This document shows positions 42,526 through 50,499 of a stretch of DNA of 64,000 nt, one piece after another (within the stretch, counting starts at the first letter, position 1; each line of letters starts with the position of its first letter). Both the position numbers and the translations under genes were made by a program. This stretch comes from DASXHD01 sp038239005. GTDB lineage: Bacteria; Myxococcota_A; Polyangia; Polyangiales; Polyangiaceae. The notes beneath the pieces are model-generated. The model saw only the letters and a list, made by a program, of their open reading frames with translations. It had not been told where the DNA came from and did no database searches. The stretch is taken from positions 72,083-136,082 of the forward strand of contig JBBSFE010000003.1 in the NCBI GenBank assembly GCA_038239005.1. Reading direction: 5' to 3'.

Positions 42526-43569
42526 TCACGGAATTGCTGTCGCCACGCACCTGCCGCGAGGCATCGCGCGGATCTTCGCGAGCGTTTCTTGCGGGTGCCC
42601 GCCGCTGCCAACGATTCCAACGAGATACACGTGATTGTCGCACCACCCCGTGACCGCTACGCGGCGGCCTCCCGGCATCACCACGATGCCGCTCCCGCGC
42701 TCCATCCCGGGAACAGCGTAGGTCGTCGCCGTCCAGTCGGCGGTGTCGACGATGGAGACGCTGTTCGTGTCCCCGTAATCTGCAGAATACACGTATTTTC
42801 CGTCGCGTGAGACGTCGATGCTCTTGGGCGATTTGCCGACCTGCACCATGTGCGTGACGCGCTCGCTTGGGCCCGTGAGGTCGAGCGCCCAGAGCTGCGA
42901 GTCGTGGTAGCAGCTCAAATACATCGTGTGCTCGTCGGGTGAGAGCACGAGGTGCCGCGGAATCGGGCACACGGCGAGCGTGTAGTTTTGCGCGAAGCCC
43001 GCACCGTGAAAAACATCGATCGTGGAGCCGTCGAAGTTTGCGACGTAGAGCGAGCCTGCCGTGGTGAGCACCATGCCGCGCGGATGAACGCCGGCCGGAT
43101 GCGTTCGTACGGTGACGCCGCGCGCGAGATCGATCTCGCTGACCGAGTTGCCGTTCCAGTTCGCGGCGAAGAGCGTTTTCTGATCCGTGCTGAGCGCGAG
43201 AATTTTCGGATGCAGCCCGACTTGGATTTCGCGCGTCACGCGGCGCGAGTGCGTGTCGATGATCTGCACGCTGTCGCGGGTGAAGTTCGACGCATAGAGC
43301 GTCTTGCCGTCGGGCGAGAGAATGCTCTCGACGACGATGCCTGGCACGTCGATGTCGGCAATCGGCGCGAGCGACGTGGCGTCGTAGATCGACACGTTCT
43401 TGCCGTTCGCTTGCCCGAAATTCGTGACATAGAGGCGCGTCCCGTCGGGCGAAACCGCAACGCCTTTGGGCATGGATCCCGTCGCCGCGACCTCTTGAAC
43501 CTCGAGCTGCGGCGCCGCATGCGCGCTCGTCGCTAGGAACATCGCGGCAGCCGCGACAGCGACTCTCAC
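42526..43569 (-). CDS. YVTN-family beta-propeller protein, exported
   Basis: This 347-residue protein has a signal peptide (FLATSAHAA) followed by about seven propeller blades of the YVTN/lactonase type, marked by repeats such as PKGVAVSPDGTRLYVTN, ILSPDGKTLYASN and SIDVSRDGKYVYSAD. These propellers are often surface or periplasmic binding proteins; no catalytic residue is evident. The start GTG 43569 overlaps the lytic transglycosylase stop, linking it to the operon. Blade-like repeats with a YVTN core justify the family assignment. Confidence 0.85.
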   Translation of the reverse strand: MRVAVAAAAMFLATSAHAAPQLEVQEVAATGSMPKGVAVSPDGTRLYVTNFGQANGKNVSIYDATSLAPIADIDVPGIVVESILSPDGKTLYASNFTRDSVQIIDTHSRRVTREIQVGLHPKILALSTDQKTLFAANWNGNSVSEIDLARGVTVRTHPAGVHPRGMVLTTAGSLYVANFDGSTIDVFHGAGFAQNYTLAVCPIPRHLVLSPDEHTMYLSCYHDSQLWALDLTGPSERVTHMVQVGKSPKSIDVSRDGKYVYSADYGDTNSVSIVDTADWTATTYAVPGMERGSGIVVMPGGRRVAVTGWCDNHVYLVGIVGSGGHPQETLAKIRAMPRGRCVATAIP

Positions 43570-44216
43570 GACCCGACGCTCGCCTCGACCACGTCCGAGA
43601 TCGTGCGGTAGCGGCGGTAGAAGTTGTTCACCTTCACGACGTAGTTGCGCGTTTGCTCGAATGGCGGGATGCCACCGTGGCGCATGACCGCTTCGGGGCC
43701 TGCGTTGTACGCCGCGACCGTCAGCGAGAGATCGCCGTTGAAGGCGTTCGCGAGAATGCGGAGGAGGCGCACGCCGCCGAAAATGTTTTCGCGAGGGTTG
43801 TCGATGTCGCGGACTTGCATGCGCTCGGCCGTCTCCGGCATGAGCTGCATGAGCCCGCGCGCACCGGACACGCTGACGGCGCGAGGGTCGTAGTCGCTCT
43901 CGACTTTGATGACCGCGCGAACGAGCTGCTCGGGGATTTGATAGAGCGTGGCGGCCTGGCGGATCCACTCGTCGTAACGCGTGAAACGCGCGGGATCGTG
44001 ATCGCTCGGCGCGACGATGGGCATGCCCGTGCGCGTGACGTTTCCGCCGCGTACGAGGAGCTTCGCATTGACCCCATGGGGCACCGTATTGACGATGTGC
44101 ACCACGCCATCGGCGTCCGTGTACTGGTAGATGTCCGCGGCAGCCACGCTCGGGATGAGAAGCAGCCCAAGCGCAACGGACCGAACGACGGACATTTCGC
44201 GTCGATCGTGCATCAC
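43566..44216 (-). CDS. Lytic transglycosylase, SLT domain with DUF4124
   Basis: This 216-residue protein has a signal peptide (PSVAAADI). A DUF4124 segment follows (IYQYTDADGVVHIVNTVP, about residues 29-46), then an SLT domain with catalytic Glu106 in IKVESDYDPRAVS. The GLMQLMPETAERM and VAAYNAGPEAV motifs are classic for soluble lytic transglycosylases, which cleave peptidoglycan glycan strands to 1,6-anhydro ends. It is the first gene of the operon leading to the ECF sigma factor. Alternative starts are ATG 44213 and ATG 44195. Confidence 0.9.
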   Translation of the reverse strand: MMHDRREMSVVRSVALGLLLIPSVAAADIYQYTDADGVVHIVNTVPHGVNAKLLVRGGNVTRTGMPIVAPSDHDPARFTRYDEWIRQAATLYQIPEQLVRAVIKVESDYDPRAVSVSGARGLMQLMPETAERMQVRDIDNPRENIFGGVRLLRILANAFNGDLSLTVAAYNAGPEAVMRHGGIPPFEQTRNYVVKVNNFYRRYRTISDVVEASVGS

Positions 44217-44236
44217 GGGCGGGGTACTGTCCAGAA

Positions 44237-44758
44237 ATGCCCGAAACGCACTCCACCTGGTCCGCCGCCTTCGGCGCCGATGGTCTGCAGACGATCGCGC
44301 TTCTCGTCGTCGCGGTGGGCTTTCTCGGGCTCGTTGTCGCGCGCACGTGGCCGCGCATGGGCAAGCGTCGCAACCTGCCGCTCAGCGTCGCGCTCAAGGC
44401 CGCACGCGCAAAAATCGAAGCCGCCAAAACGGACGCAGCAAAGGCCAACGCGCTCTGTGAAGCCGCTGATGCGTGCGCGCTCGCGTTCGGTCGCAGCGAA
44501 GCGGCCGCGTCGTATTACCTCCGTGCGATGCGCATCGTTCCGACGTCGGCCGAGCTCGTCGAGCGCGCGTGCAAAGGTCTCGAGCATCGCCCGCGCGCGC
44601 TCGAGTCGCTCCTCTGGCGGAAGCTCGGCTCCGACGCTGAGCCGACCAAAGCGGTGACCGTCGCGGCGCTACGCGGCCTCGCTTCTGTCTACGCGGCGCG
44701 CCCGAGGCACGGCGCACGCGCGCGAGCCGTACAAAACATTTTGAGCGCCCTCGAGTGA
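44237..44758 (+). CDS. Membrane-anchored TPR-like protein
   Basis: This 173-residue protein has one N-terminal transmembrane helix (about residues 17-37) followed by a helical cytoplasmic domain with TPR-like spacing (ANALCEAADACALAFGRSE, AASYYLRAMRIVPTSAELV). No family is recognised. It is divergent from the lytic transglycosylase gene, 20 bases apart, and precedes a toxin-antitoxin module by 40 bases. Its role is unknown. Confidence 0.7.
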   Translation: MPETHSTWSAAFGADGLQTIALLVVAVGFLGLVVARTWPRMGKRRNLPLSVALKAARAKIEAAKTDAAKANALCEAADACALAFGRSEAAASYYLRAMRIVPTSAELVERACKGLEHRPRALESLLWRKLGSDAEPTKAVTVAALRGLASVYAARPRHGARARAVQNILSALE

Positions 44759-44763
44759 CCGGC

Positions 44764-44793
44764 TTGACGCGTGAAGACGCTCATGGCTAGATG
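44764..44793 (+). promoter_or_regulatory. Putative promoter of the VapBC operon
   Basis: TTGACG at 44764-44769 is a near-consensus -35 element. TAGATG at 44788-44793, 18 bases downstream, is a weak -10. The predicted start site is at or next to ATG 44799, suggesting a leaderless or near-leaderless mRNA. The operator-like repeat at 44782-44801 overlaps this region. Confidence 0.45.
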
Positions 44794-44801
44794 TAGCCAT
44801 G
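44782..44801. promoter_or_regulatory. Inverted-repeat operator of the toxin-antitoxin operon
   Basis: CATGGCTA-GATG-TAGCCATG is a perfect 8-bp inverted repeat with a 4-bp spacer. It overlaps the -10 region and the antitoxin start codon. Antitoxins of the Phd/VapB class typically bind such repeats in their own promoters and repress with help from the toxin. The pairing with this antitoxin is inferred from position. Confidence 0.65.
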
Positions 44802-45044
44802 AGGTCCGTGAAGATCGCGACGCTGAAGGACCAGCTCTCGAGTCACCTTCGCGCGGTGGAGCGCGGCGCGTCCTTCGTGGTGACCGATCGCGATCGCCCG
44901 GTCGCGCACCTCGTTCCGGTGCCGGAAGAAGACGGCTTCGATCTCATGCCCGCGGACAAACCCTTCAGAGCACGGACCTTCCGCGCCGCGCGCAAGAAAA
45001 CCAATTCCCTCGCGCTACTGCTGAAAGAACGCGGCGTCCGGTGA
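44799..45044 (+). CDS. Phd/YefM-type antitoxin of a VapBC module
   Basis: This 81-residue protein has an N-terminal segment (VKIATLKDQLSSHLRAVERGASFVVTDRDRPVAHL) that matches the Phd/YefM DNA-binding fold. The tail is more basic and probably neutralises the toxin. It is located four bases upstream of a PIN-domain toxin gene, the normal order for VapB-VapC. The start lies inside an inverted repeat, suggesting autoregulation. Confidence 0.85.
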   Translation: MRSVKIATLKDQLSSHLRAVERGASFVVTDRDRPVAHLVPVPEEDGFDLMPADKPFRARTFRAARKKTNSLALLLKERGVR

Positions 45045-45048
45045 CACG

Positions 45049-45459
45049 GTGAACGTGTATGTCGACACGTCCGTACTTCTTCGCGTGGTGCTCGGTGAAC
45101 CGGGACGATTGAAGGCGTGGTCGCGCATCCGTTATGCGGCCTCGAGCGAGCTGATTCGAGTCGAAGCCATGCGCACGCTCGATCGCGCCAGGCTCGCCGG
45201 CCTGCTCGACGACGACGAGGTCGCCGAGCGGCACGAAGCGACCGAGGCCCTCCTCGCGACGTTCGATCTCGTCGCGCTTGATCGACGCATTCTCCGGCGC
45301 GCGGCCGCCCCACTCTCGACGACCTTGGGAACTCCCGACGCGATTCACCTCGCGAGCGCGTGTTCGCTTCGGACGCGCCTGCCCGACCTGCGACTCGCGA
45401 CGCACGACGAAGCCCTGTCGACCGCAGCGCGTGCGGTGGGCCTCCCCGTCGTTCGTTGA
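45049..45459 (+). CDS. vapC: PIN-domain ribonuclease toxin VapC
   Basis: This 136-residue PIN-domain protein has the expected acidic metal site: Asp6 (VYVDTSVL), Glu39 (LIRVEAMR), Asp97 (GTPDAIHLAS) and Asp120 (ATHDEAL). VapC toxins cleave specific tRNAs or rRNA when freed of their VapB antitoxin, and the adjacent Phd-type gene fits that partner. The GTG start follows the antitoxin stop by four bases. The stop TGA abuts the stop of the convergent small lipoprotein gene (TGATCA). Confidence 0.85.
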   Translation: MNVYVDTSVLLRVVLGEPGRLKAWSRIRYAASSELIRVEAMRTLDRARLAGLLDDDEVAERHEATEALLATFDLVALDRRILRRAAAPLSTTLGTPDAIHLASACSLRTRLPDLRLATHDEALSTAARAVGLPVVR

Positions 45460-45795
45460 TCACTCAGAAGCGGCGTCGGTCGATGCGGCGTCGTCGGAGG
45501 CATCCGTGTCTGGCGGCGCGACGTTCGTACATTCCCACGCCGCTTGGCAGCTCGGGGCTTGGCCCATGCAGTCGAGCGAGTTGCCGAGTGATGTGTCGCA
45601 GTAGCCGCCCGCTTCGTCGTCGGTGCAGTCGGACGTTGGCGCATAACCACAAAGCTTCGTCAGGCGCTCGCAGACCTGCGCGCAGGTCGGGTTGGCGATC
45701 GGCGCGACTTGCGAGCCATCGATGTTGGGGTTGTCCTTGCACGCGGCAATCAACACGAGCGCTCCGAGCCACCTCATCACGCGTGAGCATATCAT
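45460..45795 (-). CDS. Small Cys-rich lipoprotein
   Basis: This 111-residue protein has a lipoprotein signal (ALVLIAAC). Its Cys-containing repeats (ANPTCAQVCERLTKLCGYAP, then CDTSLGN) suggest disulfide-bonded extracellular structure. ATG 45795 overlaps the CPBP protease stop (ATGA), placing it as the last gene of the gltX operon; ATG 45777 is an alternative. No function can be assigned. Confidence 0.7.
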   Translation of the reverse strand: MICSRVMRWLGALVLIAACKDNPNIDGSQVAPIANPTCAQVCERLTKLCGYAPTSDCTDDEAGGYCDTSLGNSLDCMGQAPSCQAAWECTNVAPPDTDASDDAASTDAASE

Positions 45796-46907
45796 GATGA
45801 CGACGGCATCACGCGCTGCAGCGCGCCGCGAAGCACCCGCCAGCGCATCGCGATCACGATGGCGATCATCGTCAGCGCAAACAGCAGCAAAAATAGCTTC
45901 ACGCCGCGCTCGGTGACGACCTGGGGCGCGACCGTCGTCGGAAAACCGTGCGGCTCCTCGCTGGGCCAAAACGTGTGCGGCAGCTGATTGCGATGACTCA
46001 GCGCGAGCCAGTCCATCATCCCGGCCACCGTCACGTGAACCAAAAAACCTTGGTAGATGCTCTTCGTCTTCATGCTGAGCGAGCCAAGCGCGATGCCCGC
46101 GACGATCGCACCGCTCGCTTCGAGGTACGGCTTTCCGTAGTGGATCATGCAGTACGGAACGGCCATCGCGAAGATCGCGCCCGACCCGAAGCTCTTACGA
46201 AGAACGCCGAGCCAGAACCCGCGGAAGAACATTTCGAGCGCGAAGAACTGGATGAAATAAATCGCCTCCCACATGAGGAAATCAAACCAGCTCCGCGACG
46301 CCTGTTTGTAGAACGGATAATAATTTCCGAAATCCGGCTGCGCGCTCACGACGAGCATTGCGGGCACGACGATGGCGAGAAAGAGCGCGTAGATCCACGC
46401 GTGCTCGAAGAAGCCTTTCGTGCGTAGCCCGAGGTCGAGCAGCGAGTCTTTTCGGAAGAGCGCTTTGTAAACCGGGAACGGCACGAGCACGTACCCGGCG
46501 ACGCGCGCGAACACCCACCAGCCGAACCCCCAGAGGTCGGCGTACTTGAAGTAGTGGAGCGCTTGGTGGTGGTTCTGATCGAACGCGATGAGCTTCGGGG
46601 CGACCGTCTCGTCGAAGTACCCGCGACCGCCGTAGTACTCCTGCATCGTCAGCACGACGGCGCAAATCACGAGCGCTAGAAACGGGCGACGATCGAATTC
46701 GCCGCGCGCGAGCATCTCGCCGCGGTGCTTCTGCGCTTCTTCGTCGAGCTCGCGCCACGTCTTTCGGAAAAAGAAGTAGAGCGCCGGCAAAATGACGACG
46801 AGCGCCACAATCGGAAAGAGCGGCTTCGTCGCCGTCATGAATGCTTCGAGGCCTGTCGGCTCGGGAGCGATGGGCTGCCCCATGAGGGCCGGCATCAGCG
46901 AAATCAC
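45792..46907 (-). CDS. CPBP-family membrane metalloprotease-like protein
   Basis: This 371-residue protein has about eight transmembrane helices and CPBP/Abi features: LEMFFRGFW, MIHYGKPYLEA and LVHVTVAGMMD, with His residues in the expected positions. The usual EExxxR motif reads LEMFFR here, so the first Glu (catalytic in Rce1-type enzymes) is Leu. The protein may therefore be a pseudo-protease or use a variant mechanism. CPBP proteins act in prenyl-protein processing or bacteriocin self-immunity. It is in a coupled operon with gltX (ATGA overlap). Confidence 0.75.
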   Translation of the reverse strand: MISLMPALMGQPIAPEPTGLEAFMTATKPLFPIVALVVILPALYFFFRKTWRELDEEAQKHRGEMLARGEFDRRPFLALVICAVVLTMQEYYGGRGYFDETVAPKLIAFDQNHHQALHYFKYADLWGFGWWVFARVAGYVLVPFPVYKALFRKDSLLDLGLRTKGFFEHAWIYALFLAIVVPAMLVVSAQPDFGNYYPFYKQASRSWFDFLMWEAIYFIQFFALEMFFRGFWLGVLRKSFGSGAIFAMAVPYCMIHYGKPYLEASGAIVAGIALGSLSMKTKSIYQGFLVHVTVAGMMDWLALSHRNQLPHTFWPSEEPHGFPTTVAPQVVTERGVKLFLLLFALTMIAIVIAMRWRVLRGALQRVMPSSS

Positions 46908-48340
46908 GCCTTGGGTTTCTCCCCCCGTCCGGGATCACGCGCGTCCGCGAGGGTGGCGCCGCGCGACAAGCGTCGCAGTGTCTCCGATTTTCCGAGCGCC
47001 GCAATCACTTCGAAGAGTCCGGGGCTCGCCGTGCGCCCCGTGAGCGCCACGCGTGCGGGCTGCGCGACATGTTTGATCTCGAGGCCTAGCTCGGCGAGCC
47101 AATCGTGCATGCGCGTGTCGATGGCTTGTGCGTTCCAGCTCGTCATCCCTTCGAGCTGCGCTGCAAGCCCGCGAAGATGGGGTGCCGCATCGGCGACGAG
47201 GAATTTCGCCGTTGCCGCTTCATCCATCACGGGGTCCGAGCGGAAAACGAAGTCGAGTCGATCGGCTGCGTCGATGAACGTCGTCGCGCGCTCGCGTACG
47301 AGCGGCACGGCTTCTTTCGTGGCGGCGAGCGTTGGCGTGAGACCGCGTTGCTCGACGAACGGGAGCAACCGTTTCGCGTAGTCGTCGTCCGGAACGAGTC
47401 GTTGCTCTTTCAAGTGCGCGTGGTTCACGGCCAAGAATTTCTTTGCGTCGAACTTTCCGTCACCGCGACCGCAGGCTTCCCAACCGAAGGCCGCGATGAG
47501 CTCGTCCTTCGAGAAAATTTCCTGATCGCCATGCGACCAGCCGAATCGTACGAGGTAATTGAGCACGGCATTAGGCGTGTAACCCTGATCGCGATATTCG
47601 AGCGCGCTGACGGCGCCGTGGCGCTTGCTGAGCTTTTCGCCGCTTTGCGCGAGCATCATCGGGAGGTGCGCGAACTCGGGCACGCGCGCGCCGAGCGCTT
47701 CGTAAATCATGATTTGCGGCGGCGTGTTGACCATGTGATCGCGGCCGCGCGCGACGAGCGTGATCTCCATCGACACGTCATCGACGACGGCGCCGAAATT
47801 GTAGAGCGGCATCCCGTCACTGCGGAGGAGCACGAAATCTTGCTGCGCGGCGTTGGGCGTCGTGATCTCGCCGAAGACCTTGTCGACGTACGTGACCGCG
47901 CCTTCGGAGGGCGTTCGAAATCGCACGACGAACGGTTTGTTGGGCTCGTCGGCTCGATCGCGGCACGTTCCGGGATACCGAAATTGCGCCTTCGGATCTT
48001 TTTTCTTCAGCTCCTCGCGTTGTGCTTCGAGCTCTTCTTTCGTGCAGTAGCAGCGAAAGGCTTTCTTCTCGCGAACGAGGCGCTCGGCGTATTCTTTGTA
48101 GATGGCGAGCCGCCCGGTTTGCACGAACGGGCCTTCGTCCCAATCGAGGCCGAGCCACTCGAGCGAATCGAGGATGGCTTTCTTGCTCGCTTCGGTGCTG
48201 CGCTCTTGATCGGTGTCCTCGATGCGGAGCACGAAGACGCCCTTGGTCTTTCGTGCCCAGAGCCAATTGAAGAGCGCCGTCCGGACGCCGCCGATGTGCA
48301 GGTAGCCGGTAGGCGACGGCGCAAAGCGCACGCGAGTCAT
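46904..48340 (-). CDS. gltX: Glutamyl-tRNA synthetase
   Basis: This 478-residue class I synthetase has the HIGH-type motif PTGYLHIGG (HIGG) at residues about 9-17 and the KMSKS-type loop KLSKRHG near residue 240. The connective region FVLRIEDTDQERST and the anticodon-binding C-terminal helices are also present. It charges tRNA(Glu). The start ATG 48340 overlaps the stop of the DUF952-PfpI gene, and its own stop overlaps the CPBP gene start. It is unusual to find gltX buried in an operon of envelope lipoproteins. Confidence 0.95.
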   Translation of the reverse strand: MTRVRFAPSPTGYLHIGGVRTALFNWLWARKTKGVFVLRIEDTDQERSTEASKKAILDSLEWLGLDWDEGPFVQTGRLAIYKEYAERLVREKKAFRCYCTKEELEAQREELKKKDPKAQFRYPGTCRDRADEPNKPFVVRFRTPSEGAVTYVDKVFGEITTPNAAQQDFVLLRSDGMPLYNFGAVVDDVSMEITLVARGRDHMVNTPPQIMIYEALGARVPEFAHLPMMLAQSGEKLSKRHGAVSALEYRDQGYTPNAVLNYLVRFGWSHGDQEIFSKDELIAAFGWEACGRGDGKFDAKKFLAVNHAHLKEQRLVPDDDYAKRLLPFVEQRGLTPTLAATKEAVPLVRERATTFIDAADRLDFVFRSDPVMDEAATAKFLVADAAPHLRGLAAQLEGMTSWNAQAIDTRMHDWLAELGLEIKHVAQPARVALTGRTASPGLFEVIAALGKSETLRRLSRGATLADARDPGRGEKPKA

Positions 48341-49158
48341 GGTGCGCGAGGATACTCCATGCGGGCCGCAATGCGCTCGCGCGTCTCGCGCCCATAAAGC
48401 CAATCGACGAGCGCGAGGCCGAGATCGATTCCGGAGGTCACGCCGCCGGCGGTCATCACCTGCCCATCGCGAACGACGCGTTCTCGAACGGCCGTGGCGC
48501 CGTAATCCGCGAGACGATCCATCGATGCGTGGTGGCTCGTTGCGCGCTTTCCGCGCAGCCGGCCCGCAGCACCGAGAAGGAGCGCGCCCGTGCACACGGA
48601 AGCCATCAATCGATTGCGTGGGAACGCACCGAGCCACGCGGCGATCGCCGGATCGCGCTCGAGCTTGCGTGTCTCGGGGCCGCCCGCGACGAAGACGACG
48701 TCGAACTCATCGAGCGGCGGACGCACACGCGCCATTTCGAAGCGCGCCCCCGCGGCGCTCCACGGCTCGCCCGTCGCGCTGACGACTTCGATCGTTGCGC
48801 CACTTCGCATGAGCGGGTCGAGCGTGCCCACGAGATCGAGCAACGTCATGCGCGCGAACCCGACGACCGCAATCTTCACGTCCGTGATCACATCGGGCCC
48901 ATCGAGCGAGCCTTCGGTGATCGCGTCCGACGGAATCTCTCCGTAGACGTGCGGCATGTTCCGCGGCCCCTCGATGCGCACCTCGGCGTCGAGCCGGCGC
49001 GGATCGACGCGGATCACGCGCAAATCCCGCGACGGAATATGTGCAAAGTGCAACTTGATCGTTTCGGCGAGGTCCGGCTGAAACGAGCAGTGAACGAACG
49101 CATCGTTCTTCGGCCCGCCTTGCAAATGATAGAGCCAGCGCATTAACTCCAGTGACAT
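48337..49158 (-). CDS. DUF952-DJ-1/PfpI fusion protein
   Basis: This 273-residue protein joins two domains. Residues about 7-81 match DUF952: FVHCSFQPDLAETIKLHF, then VIRVDPRRLD and MPHVYGEIPSDAI. Residues about 93-265 form a DJ-1/PfpI (class I glutamine amidotransferase-like) domain with the nucleophile elbow ASVCTGA (Cys189) and a downstream SHH near the expected His. DJ-1/PfpI members include proteases, deglycases and GlxA-type ligand-binding domains; DUF952 is uncharacterised. The fusion is unusual and the gene overlaps gltX (ATGA). The function is unknown. Confidence 0.8.
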   Translation of the reverse strand: MSLELMRWLYHLQGGPKNDAFVHCSFQPDLAETIKLHFAHIPSRDLRVIRVDPRRLDAEVRIEGPRNMPHVYGEIPSDAITEGSLDGPDVITDVKIAVVGFARMTLLDLVGTLDPLMRSGATIEVVSATGEPWSAAGARFEMARVRPPLDEFDVVFVAGGPETRKLERDPAIAAWLGAFPRNRLMASVCTGALLLGAAGRLRGKRATSHHASMDRLADYGATAVRERVVRDGQVMTAGGVTSGIDLGLALVDWLYGRETRERIAARMEYPRAP

Positions 49159-49164
49159 CTACTT

Positions 49165-49617
49165 TTAGCGCACTCGGAGGCTTGCGATCATCCACTCGAT
49201 GCTCGGCGCGTATTTGTCGAACGTCTCTTTGACGCCACCCGCTTCGACGATGACGAGTTTGTCGCCCGATACGAAGAAGGTCGTCCAGTAGACGTACGGC
49301 TTGCCGCTGTCGTCGTGCCCGAATCGGAGCTGCTTGCCGGGTGCGCCATCGAGCGATTTCACGTCGCGCGTTTCAACGAGCGCGTAGCCGCTCACGTCCC
49401 GGAGCTGCAGCGTGATCGCGCGCGTCCAGAATGCGAGATCGCCGCTTCCCTCGCCTTGGAGCGGAACGACGCGCACGGAGACGACGGCGCGCTCGGGCGT
49501 GGTCGCGCGGTAGTCGTACGAGCCCGAGTCTTTGAGCTCGATGAACCCAGGCGCGGTGTGGATGTCGAACGTCTTGCAGGAGACGGCGACCAGAAAAAGG
49601 AGCGCAAGCTTCTTCAA
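49165..49617 (-). CDS. Lipoprotein of unknown function
   Basis: This 150-residue protein has a lipoprotein signal (LLFLVAVSC). The mature region is beta-rich, with a segment (DDSGKPYVYWTTFFVSGDKLVIVEAGG) typical of small envelope beta domains. The TTG start at 49617 overlaps the upstream gene's TGA (TTGA). Longer frames lack a signal at the N-terminus. The family is not recognised; the context links it to the DUF4349 lipoprotein and the DUF952-PfpI gene. Confidence 0.7.
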   Translation of the reverse strand: MKKLALLFLVAVSCKTFDIHTAPGFIELKDSGSYDYRATTPERAVVSVRVVPLQGEGSGDLAFWTRAITLQLRDVSGYALVETRDVKSLDGAPGKQLRFGHDDSGKPYVYWTTFFVSGDKLVIVEAGGVKETFDKYAPSIEWMIASLRVR

Positions 49618-50420
49618 TGGAGATCCATCAAGTGCGGAAGCCCGAGCTCCGCGAGCCACGGAAACGGCAAGCCGGGCGTGTCGTGCAGCGCTGCTTGCCC
49701 CCGCGGTTGGAACACGACGTCGATCGTGGAGTACGCCACGCGCGAGCGCAGCACCTTGAGCTTGCCCTCCATCGATTCGATCTCGCCCGTGACGCGCTCG
49801 AGCTCGCGCTGAATCTCGATCGCCTCTTTGACAGCTGCTTTTTGGAGAAGCGCTTCGAGCCGATCGCGAACCGCGCGCGCGTTCTTGAGACGCGCATCGA
49901 GGTCCACGTACACGTCCGTGACGTCCGTTGCGCTGACGTCGTGGTGAAGCACGTCCCCGTTCGCTTCCACTTTCTTGAGGGCTTCATCGAAGCGCGCGCG
50001 TGGCACGCGGATCTCGATTTGCGTGTCGTTGCGCGACGACAAATATCCGCCGACGTTCCGCGCGACGGCTTCGATGGCGTCGAGCGCCGGCGCGACTTGG
50101 TAGACGGCCATCGTGACGTGCGCCGAGTAGATCATCATCGCTGCGTCGTGGGGCGCTTCCTCATCGCCGGTGCCCATCGCGGTGTCGACATGCCGCGCTT
50201 CGGGCTTCTTGCCGGCTCCGCTCGACTCGTCGCGGTCGATCTGTCGCATGGGCTTGGGCGGAGGCGGCGAAGGCACGTCGCTGGCGAACCGTTGGTCCTC
50301 CCCGCTCGAGACGTCGGCGGCCGGTGCGCCAACCGGCGAAGCGACCACGGTGCGCGCTGTTTCTGGCGCGCCGCCGCATGCGAGCAGCACGGCAAATAGC
50401 AGGACCGCGAGGCGGTTCAT
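49614..50420 (-). CDS. DUF4349 lipoprotein
   Basis: This 268-residue protein has a lipoprotein signal (VLLACGG), a Pro/Asp-rich linker and a domain matching DUF4349: IYSAHVTMAVYQVAPALDAIEAVARNVGGYLSS near residue 97, RNDTQIEIRVP, and a helical coiled-coil region (LEALLQKAAVKEAIEIQRELERVTGEI). DUF4349 proteins are envelope proteins with coiled-coil arms and unknown role. It is the first gene of the six-gene overlapping operon. Confidence 0.85.
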   Translation of the reverse strand: MNRLAVLLFAVLLACGGAPETARTVVASPVGAPAADVSSGEDQRFASDVPSPPPPKPMRQIDRDESSGAGKKPEARHVDTAMGTGDEEAPHDAAMMIYSAHVTMAVYQVAPALDAIEAVARNVGGYLSSRNDTQIEIRVPRARFDEALKKVEANGDVLHHDVSATDVTDVYVDLDARLKNARAVRDRLEALLQKAAVKEAIEIQRELERVTGEIESMEGKLKVLRSRVAYSTIDVVFQPRGQAALHDTPGLPFPWLAELGLPHLMDLH

Positions 50421-50499
50421 GGGCGGGCGGCAGAATACATCGTTGCGGCTTTCGCGCTGGACTGCTATGCGTCGGCCCCGTTTTTAGCTGGAAATCGCC

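Noticed and set aside
43570..44448. Upstream extension of the beta-propeller frame
   Set aside because: It overlaps the lytic transglycosylase out of frame and has no domain; GTG 43569 begins a signal peptide.
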